A stretch of 43,193 nucleotides of DNA. It comes from JAWLHA01 sp041690535 (GTDB lineage Bacteria; Pseudomonadota; Gammaproteobacteria; Thiohalomonadales; Thiohalomonadaceae). Both the position numbers and the translations under genes were made by a program. Each line of letters opens with the position of its first letter. Position 1 is the first letter of the stretch. A model generated the notes under the pieces. That model was not told where the DNA came from, did not search any database, and was given only the letters and a program-made list of their open reading frames with translations. The DNA lies in the NCBI GenBank assembly GCA_041690535.1, contig JAWLHA010000037.1, forward strand, positions 1 to 43,193, read 5' to 3'. Shown piece after piece: positions 25,491 to 34,159 of this stretch.

Positions 25491-26894
25491 TCACTGGTCG
25501 AGCACCAGTGAAGCCCAGGTCACGGTGAAACCGTTCCAGGTGCCCAGTGCACTGACGAGGGCCGACGGATCGGCGGCCAGGGCGTCAAAGAACGCGCCGG
25601 ATTCCAAAGCCTGCCCCTGTTCATTGCGCAGCGCCAGAGCGGTGGTGTCGATGCTCACCCCCAGAATTGCCACCAGAGGCGGGGCAACCGTGGCGGGTCC
25701 CTGGAGTCGCACGTCCTGGACCAGTGGGTCCAGCAGCGACACCCGGCTGGCCACGATCCCCCCGTTGGCCAGGCGACCCCGGACCCGCAGGTGATCGCCA
25801 TTGAGAATGTCCGAGAAGCGGTCGAAGACGCTGGAAAAGATCCCGGTGGCATCGAATCGGGTCTGGTTATCGACGATGGTCACAGGAATGTCGAGCCCGC
25901 GAAAGGTCACCTGATCGGCCCCGTCACTGTCCACATCCCCCTCGATGACGATGGGGTCGAGGAACTCCACCCGCGAGGCCACCAGAACGGAGTCGGTCAG
26001 ACCGCCGTGCAGACGCAGCCAGGTATCCGCGACGATATCGGCAGTGCCGCCGCCATCGAACTGCGCCGCCCCCAATGCGAGGCGCACCGGTTGGGTTCCC
26101 ACAAGGAACTCCGCATCCGAGAGGACGGAGGTGACAATCCCCTCGATGGAGGCGCTGTCGGCCTGCTGAACGCCCAGCCCGGGGTCCAGCCGCGTGATGC
26201 CCTGAGCGGTGAAGATGTTGCCCACCAGATTGTTGGGGAAGCCTTCCACCTCCACCACATCACCGTCGACGAGGGTGCGGGTGTCCGCAATGACCGTGAG
26301 ACTGCCCATGAAGAAGCTGTTGCTGTCGATGACGTTGATGGGGCCGGTCACCTCCAGCACGCTCCCGGGGCTGGCCAAGTCTGTCTGTTTGGCGATGAAG
26401 GTTGCCCGCAGGGTACCGTCGGCCTCGCGAAATCCGCTCACCTCCACCACGTTTCCACCGGCGAGCCCCTCAATCCCAGCCGGTTCGGCCCCCACGAACA
26501 CGGTCCGCTCATCGGCCACCACCAGTTGCCCGAGCACGGTGAAGGCGCCCTGAAATGGATCGCTGCTGACGATGCCCTGAACATCATCCTCGAAGATGAC
26601 CACCTCGGCGGTACCGGCCGCTTCGGAAACCTCCCCGCGAACCGTCACCACCATCCCGGGGACCAGGTCGGCCGGCGCCGTTCGGGTGATCTCCTCGAAT
26701 TGCAGTTCGGCCTGCTCCGTATTGAAGGTGACCCCGTTGACCTCGATGCTGCCCACCCCGGTGACCCGCCCCCGGCTCACCGCGGATGGCTCACCGTCAC
26801 CGCCAATGGGGGTGGAGAGGAAGACATCGTCGCCACAGCCAACGAGCCATACAGTGACAAGCAGGAGAACTGCGCCCGATCCGCCCACCTTCAT
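25491..26894 (-). CDS. DUF5666-repeat lipoprotein (first)
   Basis: A 467-residue predicted lipoprotein (lipobox WLVGC, Cys20) made of several tandem DUF5666-type beta-rich repeats. Each repeat runs roughly GxVTxVGSIEVNGVTF ... LVPGMVVTVRGEV ... A..V.F. Function is unknown; the small beta-barrel repeats suggest binding or a structural role at the cell surface. The frame stays open upstream through repeat copy E to 27173, which would add 93 spurious residues. ATG 26894 is used because a purine-rich GGAGTGG precedes it and the signal peptide starts there. Confidence 0.85.
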   Translation of the reverse strand: MKVGGSGAVLLLVTVWLVGCGDDVFLSTPIGGDGEPSAVSRGRVTGVGSIEVNGVTFNTEQAELQFEEITRTAPADLVPGMVVTVRGEVSEAAGTAEVVIFEDDVQGIVSSDPFQGAFTVLGQLVVADERTVFVGAEPAGIEGLAGGNVVEVSGFREADGTLRATFIAKQTDLASPGSVLEVTGPINVIDSNSFFMGSLTVIADTRTLVDGDVVEVEGFPNNLVGNIFTAQGITRLDPGLGVQQADSASIEGIVTSVLSDAEFLVGTQPVRLALGAAQFDGGGTADIVADTWLRLHGGLTDSVLVASRVEFLDPIVIEGDVDSDGADQVTFRGLDIPVTIVDNQTRFDATGIFSSVFDRFSDILNGDHLRVRGRLANGGIVASRVSLLDPLVQDVRLQGPATVAPPLVAILGVSIDTTALALRNEQGQALESGAFFDALAADPSALVSALGTWNGFTVTWASLVLDQ

Positions 26895-26974
26895 CGCCCC
26901 ACTCCCTGGAAAGCGAAAGCTCTCCAAAGTGTAGGCGCAACACGCCTGGAAAATGGGCGAGCCGCGAACCCCAT

Positions 26975-27232
26975 CAGGGTAAACGCATACTAACCCAAAA
27001 GCGATGTAAGTCCTTGAAAGCAGGTCGACGGCCGCATGGATTGGTGCAAGGACGCACTTATGCCGCGGGAGGGCAGGATGCCCGGAGCGACTGCGGCCGT
27101 CGAGCGTACAGGGATGGAAGATGATTGCTCCTGCATAATCTTCACTCCCGACATCCATGTCGGTCGTATTCACAGATACCTGCTTTCAAGGACTTACATC
27201 GCTCACAGCACGGCCGTTACGTAAGTACCCTG
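26975..27232 (+). repeat. CAGGGT element, copy E (full length, perfect 10-bp target duplication)
   Basis: Full element of 258 bp. It is flanked by CGAACCCCAT on both sides (26965-26974 and 27233-27242), a perfect 10-bp direct repeat that fixes both ends. The inner stem is a perfect 25-bp inverted repeat (27001-27025 and 27178-27202) whose arms start GCGATGTAAG; copies D and H have GCGACGTAAG, and the partner base differs to match. The right end has lost about eight bases (GTAAGTACCCTG). It separates the two DUF5666 genes. Confidence 0.93.
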
Positions 27233-27373
27233 CGAACCCCATCGGTTTCGGGGCAAATGATCGTGACGGCAGGACTTTCAGCAATCAACCCAGCGCCGGG
27301 GCCCATAGGGCACGTCACTGTTTCTGAACGCAAGAGGCCCCGGTTGACTGACCGCGACGCTCGGAACAGCCAT

Positions 27374-28768
27374 TTAGTCCTCAGACTTGATCCTGGTGGC
27401 GACGACAACGCCGCCCGACTGAGTGCCCTCGACCCGGACCTCTGCCCCCTGGGCCGGCAGAGGAAACTCCCCAGCCTGCACCTCGATGCCCCCGACGGTG
27501 AAGCTATGGGTGCCGATCGACGCGCCGTCCACGGTCCCTTCGAGGCTCACGCGGTCATCCGGGCCCTTGAGCTCGATGCGGGTGGCCGTCAACCGCCCGC
27601 TGCCGGTGCGGTAGGCATGGATCTTCAAGCGTCCGACATAGCCACGCATCTGGACGAAGAACTCCGCCTTCTCGTCGATGGAGGTAAGCCCCGTGACTTC
27701 GACGGTCTGCCCCAGCAGACCAAGGGTTCCGGTGACCCCGTCGGGGTTGGCGGCATGGCCGTTCAACTCGGGGGTCGCGACAATCTCGTAGACGCCCTCT
27801 CCGCGGAGTTCGATCTCCTCGGCCACCAACACTCCGTTACGCCACCGCCCCTCCACCTCAAGGCGCTGCGCCAACTGCAGCCCCGCGACCCCGCTCACGC
27901 CCCCACCCTCCGTGTCGAACTTCGCCCGGCTCACATCGACGCTCATCCCGTTCACACCGAGCGTGCTGCTCTGCGGTGAGTACTCGGCGGTGACGACACC
28001 TTCGATCTCCACCTCCCCCTCCCCGGTCGCCTCGACGATCAGTCCCCGTGGTTCCGACGCCACCCGTGCATTCATCAGCGCCTTCCCTTCCACCTGCGCA
28101 ATGAGCCCCTCGGCCTTGATGTAGTCACCAACGGCAAACACGCCCCCGGTAGCGATCGCGAGCGCCCCCACCCTCACGTCCCCCGTGCCGCTTGCGGTCA
28201 CCTCGCCGCGCACCAGATAGGGCGTGCCGGTCGACCACTGCCGTCCCTTCGCCTCCACCAGGGTGGCATAGACCACCCCATCGCGGCCCAGGTGCCCGCT
28301 GACCTCGACCTCCAGGCCAGGCTCCAGATCGGAGAGTGCACCGATGGGCGAACCGCGGCTGTCAGTGCCCGCCAGCACGGTATCGCGGCTCACCCGAACC
28401 TGCTGCTGCAGGATCGTGAGCGGATCCACGGACGCGACTGGACCGAACAGCTGCTTGCGGTAGTTCACCAGGCGTGCCGACCGGCTGCCGCCGCTGCCGA
28501 GACCCGCCTCCACCTGCACCACCATCCCCGGCTTGATGGCTTGTCGCACATCCGCGTCACCGCTACCGGCGACATCCCCCCCCAACGTGGTGGTGCCGGT
28601 CTCATAACGCACCCCATTGACGAAGATGCTGCCATAGCCGGACATGGTTCCCATGGCCATTCCGGTGCCGCCAGTGCCGCCGCCGGCCAGCTGCGCATCA
28701 CCGCCGCAGGCTGCAAGCAGCGACGCAAAGGTGTACGCGAGCAGCCGCGCGCCTCGCACTAACGCCAT
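27374..28768 (-). CDS. DUF5666-repeat lipoprotein (second)
   Basis: A 464-residue predicted lipoprotein (lipobox SLLAAC, Cys21) with a Gly/Thr-rich linker and about five DUF5666-like repeats (SGYGSIFVNGVRYET...; AIKPGMVVQVEAGLG; VEIEGVVTAEYSPQSSTLGVNGMSVDV). ATG 28768 begins one base after the stop of the DUF6502 gene (TGA-G-ATG), so the two are translationally coupled. It resembles the gene at 25.5-26.9 kb and may be its paralogue. The function is not known. Confidence 0.87.
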   Translation of the reverse strand: MALVRGARLLAYTFASLLAACGGDAQLAGGGTGGTGMAMGTMSGYGSIFVNGVRYETGTTTLGGDVAGSGDADVRQAIKPGMVVQVEAGLGSGGSRSARLVNYRKQLFGPVASVDPLTILQQQVRVSRDTVLAGTDSRGSPIGALSDLEPGLEVEVSGHLGRDGVVYATLVEAKGRQWSTGTPYLVRGEVTASGTGDVRVGALAIATGGVFAVGDYIKAEGLIAQVEGKALMNARVASEPRGLIVEATGEGEVEIEGVVTAEYSPQSSTLGVNGMSVDVSRAKFDTEGGGVSGVAGLQLAQRLEVEGRWRNGVLVAEEIELRGEGVYEIVATPELNGHAANPDGVTGTLGLLGQTVEVTGLTSIDEKAEFFVQMRGYVGRLKIHAYRTGSGRLTATRIELKGPDDRVSLEGTVDGASIGTHSFTVGGIEVQAGEFPLPAQGAEVRVEGTQSGGVVVATRIKSED

Positions 28769-28769
28769 C

Positions 28770-29588
28770 TCAACTCTCCTCCGGGGCATCTCCTTCAAAG
28801 TAGTAGATCCCCAAACCGGCGTGGTTGCGGCCGGAACCTTCTACGGCGGGATTGATGTCGCGGTCACGCTGGGAGAGCCAACCGTCCATCTCCTCGATGA
28901 GTTCCTGGGCCTTGGCGCGGGAGAGGCGGCGAAATTCCACCACCGCCTCATCCGGCAGATGATCATAGGCCACCTTGCGCTGGAACCACGGGTCCGCAGC
29001 CTCAGTGAGGTTGTGATCGATGGTGCCAATGAGAAAGGCGACATCGGTTCCGAGGATATGCAGTTTGTCCTCTTCTCCGGTCTGGGGAACATAGGCGCGG
29101 GTCAACAAGCGGATCACTCCGCTCTCGAGTCGCTCCACCACCCCGACCCGAACCAGCTCATCCAGGATCGCCCGCGGGGGCACATCACCGCTGAACTCCT
29201 TCACCAGCGCCGAAAAGGAGTGCCCGGCCCCGTCGAACGGCAGGGGCTGGGGCACGCCGTCGCGGGTGAATCGGCCATCCCGGACCCACCCTGCCACCAC
29301 GCGCGCGGCCCGGTTGTACCGGACCTCGGCCACGCCCTCCTCCGGGGGGCCCGATTCCTGGAGACGGCTGACCTCCTTCCGGGTGAGGCCGGTTATGACG
29401 GCGATGCGGGAGACGCTCTGCTTGCGCCCGGGGATGGCGAACTCCCTGGCAGCCACTTCCACGTAGACCGCCTTGGCGAGATCCGCGAAGGCGTTGAAAC
29501 CGATGCCATTGCGCAGCAGGATGCGCACCAGCGGGCGCATGATCCGCAAGACCGCCAAGGTCAGGGCGCTTTGAGGTGAGTTGGACAT
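28770..29588 (-). CDS. DUF6502 family protein
   Basis: A 272-residue cytoplasmic protein matching what I recall of DUF6502. The N-terminal half has a helix-turn-helix-like region (about 38-82: AKAVYVEVAAREF ... RIAVITGLTRKEVSRLQE), suggesting a regulator. The rest is helical with a conserved end (ELIEEMDGWLSQRDRDINP ... GLGIYYFEGD). DUF6502 genes are, to my memory, often next to DUF5666 genes, and here the two are coupled. It is the first gene of the cluster. Confidence 0.8.
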   Translation of the reverse strand: MSNSPQSALTLAVLRIMRPLVRILLRNGIGFNAFADLAKAVYVEVAAREFAIPGRKQSVSRIAVITGLTRKEVSRLQESGPPEEGVAEVRYNRAARVVAGWVRDGRFTRDGVPQPLPFDGAGHSFSALVKEFSGDVPPRAILDELVRVGVVERLESGVIRLLTRAYVPQTGEEDKLHILGTDVAFLIGTIDHNLTEAADPWFQRKVAYDHLPDEAVVEFRRLSRAKAQELIEEMDGWLSQRDRDINPAVEGSGRNHAGLGIYYFEGDAPEES

Positions 29589-29642
29589 CAGCCAATCCTA
29601 TCCCGCACTCCGGTGGTACAAAGGCCTAGCGCCAAGGGCCCT

Positions 29643-29693
29643 CAAGGGTGAACGCATACTCACCCAAGGCGATGTAAGGACGCGCTCGCCTTG
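29643..29693 (+). repeat. CAGGGT element, copy F (about 51 bp, strongly reduced)
   Basis: The left-end sequence AAGGGTGAACGCATACTCAC and the start of the inner arm (GCGATGTAAG) join directly to a degraded right end (GACGCGCTCGCCTTG, compare GTATGCGCTCGCCCTG in copy C). No clean flanking duplication. It lies just upstream of the DUF6502 gene. Confidence 0.7.
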
Positions 29694-29821
29694 GGCCGGC
29701 CATACCGCTGTGCGCCGCCGAGCCCTTCCCGTGAGATCTTCCGGGTTGCCCGCCCGGATCACCGCTCTGCTGGCACCCTGCTCTGGCGGAACGCCGCTGG
29801 CGCCGGCGAAACACTTCACAC

Positions 29822-29837
29822 TGGGAATATTGTCCCA
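29822..29837. promoter_or_regulatory. Dyad symmetry between DUF6502 and the nucleotidyltransferase gene
   Basis: TGGGA-ATATTG-TCCCA is a 16-base imperfect palindrome in the 405-base divergent gap (29589-29993). It could be an operator for either gene. Apart from copy F and the promoter at 29941, nothing else is visible in this gap. Confidence 0.3.
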
Positions 29838-29940
29838 AATGTTGCGGTGTGCAAACTCTGATGGCGCACTGGGGCGATTTCGATCACATTTCTTGAAAGG
29901 CCGGGTGGTGGGCGGGACGAGAGCATAAGGGGGACGTCCT

Positions 29941-29969
29941 TTGACCACTCGGGCTGGGCCTCCTATCGT
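29941..29969 (+). promoter_or_regulatory. Sigma-70-type promoter of the nucleotidyltransferase/HEPN pair
   Basis: TTGACC (29941-29946) and TATCGT (29964-29969) are separated by exactly 17 bases, 24 bases before the start codon, giving a short leader. Confidence 0.55.
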
Positions 29970-29993
29970 TCATATCGAATGGAGAATCGCGCC

Positions 29994-30296
29994 ATGCGGA
30001 TATCCACCTACGAACAGCGGGCCATCTGCCAGGTGCTCAGGGAAGTGTTCGGCGAGGACGCCGAGATCCTTCTGTTTGGTTCGCGCACGGACGACCAGCG
30101 TCGGGGCGGGGACATCGACCTCTACGTGGAGGCGGACCTCCCGCGCGAGCTGCTTTACCGCAAGGAGCTGGAGGCGCTGAGGCGCCTTGAGACGGTCATC
30201 GGGGAGCAGCGCATCGACCTGCTCATCCGGCCCCGGTGCGTGCCACTGCGCGCCCACCACACCCTGGCCCGGAGAACGGGGATCCCACTTCTGTGA
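29994..30296 (+). CDS. MntA-like minimal nucleotidyltransferase (putative antitoxin)
   Basis: A 100-residue pol-beta superfamily minimal nucleotidyltransferase. The active site is GSRTDDQRRGGDIDLYVE: the GS start, a long loop, and the DxD pair (DID) that binds metal. In MntA/HepT systems this enzyme modifies and neutralises the HEPN toxin. ATG 29994 has GGAGA eight bases upstream. Its stop overlaps the next start (GTGA), the compact layout typical of toxin-antitoxin pairs. Confidence 0.82.
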   Translation: MRISTYEQRAICQVLREVFGEDAEILLFGSRTDDQRRGGDIDLYVEADLPRELLYRKELEALRRLETVIGEQRIDLLIRPRCVPLRAHHTLARRTGIPLL

Positions 30297-30775
30297 TCGA
30301 AAACGACGTCGTTTTCGCTGAGAACCTCGCCAGCGCGGCGGAAATCGCGGCGCGACTGGCCTACTCGAAGAGGCGCATCAAGCCGCTCATCCCCCTGGAA
30401 CCGGAACGGATCACACGGCTGAGCGCCGAACAGGATGAGCGGATCGACGCCTTTCTCAAGCGCTTCGAGGCCCTGGTCGATCAGGTCTCGGGCAAACTGT
30501 TTCGGGGCGTGGCCTATATGGAGCAGGAGCCGACCAATGGCTTTTCCCGGCGGGATTTGTCCATGTTGATGGAGAAGCTCGGCGTGCTGGAGAGCGCCGA
30601 CCGCTGGGCCGAGCTGGTACTGCTGCGCAACAAGTCCACCCACCCCGACGAGCCGGAGCGCAGCGCCGGTCGGGTGAACGAGGCCTTCGGGCAGACCGAT
30701 TTTCTGCTCGGCCTCGTCCAGGCCATTCAGGCGTACGCCTCGGCCAAAGGGCTGGTCATGGAGGAGCCCGTATAG
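30293..30775 (+). CDS. HEPN-domain protein, putative RNase toxin
   Basis: A 160-residue all-helical protein with the HEPN ribonuclease motif R-x4-H (R112 NKST H117, in LLRNKSTHPDE). Its start is a GTG at 30293 overlapping the antitoxin stop. It is longer than typical HepT (110-140 residues), and the residue two after the His is Asp, not the Tyr of the RX4HXY motif that MntA modifies. Neutralisation may therefore work differently from the characterised pair. Plausible role: RNA cleavage in phage defence or stress. Confidence 0.75.
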   Translation: MIENDVVFAENLASAAEIAARLAYSKRRIKPLIPLEPERITRLSAEQDERIDAFLKRFEALVDQVSGKLFRGVAYMEQEPTNGFSRRDLSMLMEKLGVLESADRWAELVLLRNKSTHPDEPERSAGRVNEAFGQTDFLLGLVQAIQAYASAKGLVMEEPV

Positions 30776-30799
30776 GTCGTCCCCTGGCCCGCAGTCCTC

Positions 30800-30837
30800 A
30801 CCCGCCCGGGCGGAGCGCAGCGGAATCCGGGCTAGGC
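30800..30837. repeat. REP-like GC hairpin between convergent genes
   Basis: The core CCCGGGCGGAGCGCAGCGG is followed by AATCCGGG. It forms an imperfect hairpin of the 'CCCGG..GGAGCGCAGCGGAATCCGGG' kind that I recall as a common intergenic repeat. It sits between the HEPN and dgkA stops and may act as a bidirectional terminator. Confidence 0.5.
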
Positions 30838-31218
30838 GAAAAATCGGCCGTAAAGCACGAACCCCCAGATGGCCACCACGTTGACCAGCGCCATGAACAC
30901 GGCCGCCGAGCCGATGTCCTTCGCCCGGCCCGCCAGGGTGTGGTGCTCCACCCCCACCCGATCGACCACCGCCTCGATGGCGGAGTTGATGAGCTCCACG
31001 ATGAGCACGAGGATGAGCGAACCCACCAGCAGCGCCCACTCGACCACGTTGGTCCCCAGCCAGAGAGCGGCCGGCAGCATCACCACCAGCGCCATGAGCT
31101 CCAGGCGGAAGGCCTCCTCATAGGTGACCGCCGCCTTGAGCCCCAGCACGGAGTAGTGGAAGGCCTTCAGGACATGGCTCACCCCGCGGTGGCCCGGCTT
31201 GTTGATGGGCGCGGTCAT
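30832..31218 (-). CDS. dgkA: Diacylglycerol kinase
   Basis: Small inner-membrane kinase (128 residues) that phosphorylates diacylglycerol to phosphatidic acid, recycling lipid by-products of envelope glycan synthesis. It has three membrane segments, and the catalytic block ELINSAIEAVVDRVG followed by HHTLAGRAKDIGSAAV is unmistakable. The start lies one base after the gcvPB stop, so it is the last gene of the glycine-cleavage operon, an unusual partner for gcv. Confidence 0.93.
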   Translation of the reverse strand: MTAPINKPGHRGVSHVLKAFHYSVLGLKAAVTYEEAFRLELMALVVMLPAALWLGTNVVEWALLVGSLILVLIVELINSAIEAVVDRVGVEHHTLAGRAKDIGSAAVFMALVNVVAIWGFVLYGRFFA

Positions 31219-31219
31219 C

Positions 31220-32674
31220 TCACCCCTTCGGCTGCCAGGCGAGGTCCAGCTCCCGCGCGGCCTTCACGTCATCCAGGCGGCGCACCGGCAGGGTGTGGGG
31301 GGCGTTGCGGACCAGTTCGGGGGTGTGCGAGGCCTCCTGGCGGATCTGCACCATCGCCTCCACGAACCCATCCAGGGTCTCCCGGCTTTCGGTCTCGGTA
31401 GGTTCGATGAGGAAGCACTCCGGGACCAGCAGGGGGAAGTAGGTGGTCGGAGCGTGGTGGCCGTAGTCCAGCAGACGCTTGGCGAAGTCCATGGCGCTGA
31501 CGCCCAGGTCCTTCGCCTCGCGGCGCAGGGTCAGGATGAATTCGTGGGTGGCCCGCCGCTCCGGAAAGGCCATCTCAAACCCGGCTTCCTTGAGGCGCGC
31601 CATCAGGTAGTTGGCATTGAGGGTTGCGTAATCCGCCACCCGGCCCATGCCCTCGCGGCCGAGCATCCGGGCATAGATGTAGGCGCGCAGCAGGATGCCC
31701 GTGTTGCCCATGTGGGCCGAGAGCCGGCCGATGCTCTGGGGCACCTCCGTCTCTTCCAGCCAACGGTATTCGTGCCCGTCATAGCCGACGATGGGTACGG
31801 GGAGGAACGGCTGCAGCCGGGCACTGACCGCCACCGGGCCGCTGCCGGGACCGCCGCCCCCATGGGGGGTGGAAAAGGTCTTGTGCAGGTTCAGATGCAC
31901 CACGTCAAAGCCCATGTCCCCCGGCTTCACCTTGCCGAGGATGGCGTTGAGGTTGGCCCCGTCGTAGTAGAGCAGCCCCCCGGCGTCGTGGACGACCTGG
32001 GCGATGTCGCGAATGCGCCGCTCGAACACCCCCAGGGTGGAGGGGTTGGTGAGCATGATCCCGGCGGTCTGCGGCCCGACGGCCGCCTTGAGCGCCTCCA
32101 GATCCACATCGCCCCGTTCGTCCGTGGGGATCTCCCGCACCTTGTAGCCGCACATGACCGCGGTGGCAGGGTTGGTGCCGTGGGCCGCATCGGGAACCAG
32201 GATCTCGCTGCGGGCGGCATCGCCTCGTGCCTCGTGGTAGGCGCGGATCATCGCCACCCCGGCAAACTCGCCCTGGGCGCCCGCCATGGGGGTGAGCGAC
32301 ACCCCCGGCATGCCGGTGACCTCCTTGAGGATCTCCTGCAGCTCGTACAGGCAGGCCAGGATACCCTGGCCGTGGGTTGCTGCAGGGGCCAGGGGGTGGC
32401 GGCCCACGAACTCCGGCAACATTGCCAGGGAGTTGCAGCCCCGTGGGTTGTACTTCATGGTGCACGAACCCAGGGGATAGAACTGGGTGTCGATGGAGAA
32501 GTTCTTCTGCGACAGGCGGGTGTAGTGACGCACCGCCTGCAACTCGGAGACCTCGGGCAGGGTCGGCTTGCCCATCCGGCGCAGTGCCGCGGGGATGTCG
32601 TCGTTGGCGTCCACGGGGGCAGGGGCCTGCGCCCGGTTCAGCCGTTCAGGTTGGGACTGTTCGAAGATCAACAT
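31220..32674 (-). CDS. gcvPB: Glycine dehydrogenase (decarboxylating) subunit 2
   Basis: C-terminal half of the split P-protein. With GcvPA it decarboxylates glycine and loads the aminomethyl group on GcvH. The 484-residue protein contains the PLP lysine in HLNLHKTFSTPHGGGGPG, the NFSIDTQFYPLGSCTMKYNP block and AHGTNPATA. ATG 32674 (MLIFEQS) gives the usual family N-terminus; an in-frame GTG 12 bases upstream is possible and neither has a strong ribosome-binding site. Confidence 0.95.
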   Translation of the reverse strand: MLIFEQSQPERLNRAQAPAPVDANDDIPAALRRMGKPTLPEVSELQAVRHYTRLSQKNFSIDTQFYPLGSCTMKYNPRGCNSLAMLPEFVGRHPLAPAATHGQGILACLYELQEILKEVTGMPGVSLTPMAGAQGEFAGVAMIRAYHEARGDAARSEILVPDAAHGTNPATAVMCGYKVREIPTDERGDVDLEALKAAVGPQTAGIMLTNPSTLGVFERRIRDIAQVVHDAGGLLYYDGANLNAILGKVKPGDMGFDVVHLNLHKTFSTPHGGGGPGSGPVAVSARLQPFLPVPIVGYDGHEYRWLEETEVPQSIGRLSAHMGNTGILLRAYIYARMLGREGMGRVADYATLNANYLMARLKEAGFEMAFPERRATHEFILTLRREAKDLGVSAMDFAKRLLDYGHHAPTTYFPLLVPECFLIEPTETESRETLDGFVEAMVQIRQEASHTPELVRNAPHTLPVRRLDDVKAARELDLAWQPKG

Positions 32675-32713
32675 GTTCTGGTTCACAAGTTGCGGTTCTC
32701 TGCAGGCGTGTGG

Positions 32714-34129
32714 TCAGTCCGGCCGACCGTCGCGGGGCACTAGCCGCTTGCACACCGGGCCATCATTGCGCCGACCGAGGATGCGCGACAGCTGGGCCTC
32801 GAACTGCGCCAGCTCCTCCTCGCCCTTGGTCTCGGTGGCGCACACCAGCAGCGCCTCCCCCAGCTCGGGGTAGTGCGCCTTCAGGGAGTAGCCGCCGAGC
32901 ACATCCTGCGCGGCCAGGGCACGCAGCACCTCCTCCACCGGCTGGTTGAGCCGCAGCACCACCTCGTGGAAGAAGGGGCGGGTGAAGACCCGCTCCACCC
33001 CCGGCACCTTGCCTAGCCGCTCGGCCAGCGCGCGGGTGTTGGCGTGGGAGGCGCTGGCGACGCGCTCCAGCCCCTGGGGCCCGAGCAGCGCCATGTAGAC
33101 CGTGGCCGCCGTGGCCAGCAGCCCCTGGTTGGTGCAGATGTTGGAGGTCGCCTTGGAACGGCGGATATGCTGCTCCCGGGCCTGCAGGGTGAGGGTGTAA
33201 CCGGTGCGTCCCTCCAGGTCGACGGTGCGCCCGACGATGCGCCCGGGCATCTGCCGCACGTGGGCCCTCTTGCAGGTGAGAAAGCCGAAGTAGGGACCGC
33301 CGGAGGCCAGGGGCGCCCCCAGGGGCTGCCCCTCGCCACAGGCGATATCCACCCCCGCCTCGCCCCACTCCCCGGGGGGCTTGAGCAGCGCCAGGGCGGT
33401 GGGATTGACCAGAGCGATGGCGAGGGCGCCGTTGCGCCGGGCCCAGTCGGTGAGCGCGTCCACCTCTTCCAGTACGCCGAAGAAGTTGGGCTGCGGGATC
33501 ACCAGCGCGGCGAAGTCCTCCCCCTCGAACGGCGCCAGCGCCTCGGCGGGGATGTTGCCCCCCTCGGGGCTGTAGGGCACCTCCACCAGCTCGATGCCCT
33601 GGTTGTGCACGATGGTGTGCACCACCTTGCGGTACACCGGGTGCACCGTGGTGGGCATCAGGATGCGCTTGGAACTGGACTTGCGGTTGGCCCGCACCGC
33701 CATCAACACCGCCTCGGCCAACGCCGAGGCGCCGTCGTACATGGAGGCGTTGGAGACGTCCAGCCCGGTCAGCCCGGCCATCATGGTCTGGAACTCATAG
33801 ATGACCTGCAGCGTGCCCTGGCTCGCCTCCGCCTGATAGGGGGTGTAGGCAGAGTAGAACTCGCCCCGGGTGACCACCTCCCATACCGCCGCCGGGATGT
33901 GGTGCTCGTAGGCACCCGCCCCGATGAAGCAGAGAGGAGCGCCGTCCTGCGCCGCGCGCGCCCGCACGAGGCGGCCGATGGCCATCTCGCCGAGGCCCGC
34001 GGGGACAGTGTCCAGCCCCTTGGCGCGCAACTCGACCGGGATCTCATCAAACAGCGCATCCACGCTCTCGGCCCCGATGGCCGTGAGCATGGCACTTACG
34101 TCGGATTCGGTATGGGGGATGAACGGCAT
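32714..34129 (-). CDS. gcvPA: Glycine dehydrogenase (decarboxylating) subunit 1
   Basis: N-terminal half of the split P-protein (471 residues), fold type I with no PLP lysine of its own. Family blocks: MPFIPHTESDVSAML, FIGAGAYEHHIPAAV, FYSAYTPYQAEASQGTLQ, NASMYDGASALAEA and the SNICTNQGL stretch. AGGTGA precedes ATG 34129. A split P-protein is usual in many bacteria but differs from the single GcvP of E. coli, even though the surrounding gene order is E. coli-like. Confidence 0.95.
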   Translation of the reverse strand: MPFIPHTESDVSAMLTAIGAESVDALFDEIPVELRAKGLDTVPAGLGEMAIGRLVRARAAQDGAPLCFIGAGAYEHHIPAAVWEVVTRGEFYSAYTPYQAEASQGTLQVIYEFQTMMAGLTGLDVSNASMYDGASALAEAVLMAVRANRKSSSKRILMPTTVHPVYRKVVHTIVHNQGIELVEVPYSPEGGNIPAEALAPFEGEDFAALVIPQPNFFGVLEEVDALTDWARRNGALAIALVNPTALALLKPPGEWGEAGVDIACGEGQPLGAPLASGGPYFGFLTCKRAHVRQMPGRIVGRTVDLEGRTGYTLTLQAREQHIRRSKATSNICTNQGLLATAATVYMALLGPQGLERVASASHANTRALAERLGKVPGVERVFTRPFFHEVVLRLNQPVEEVLRALAAQDVLGGYSLKAHYPELGEALLVCATETKGEEELAQFEAQLSRILGRRNDGPVCKRLVPRDGRPD

Positions 34130-34159
34130 GGGTCACCTGGAATGCGAAATGCGCAAGGA

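Noticed and set aside
29633..29703. Target duplication around copy F
   Set aside because: Only a shared GGGCC with shifted position; could be chance.
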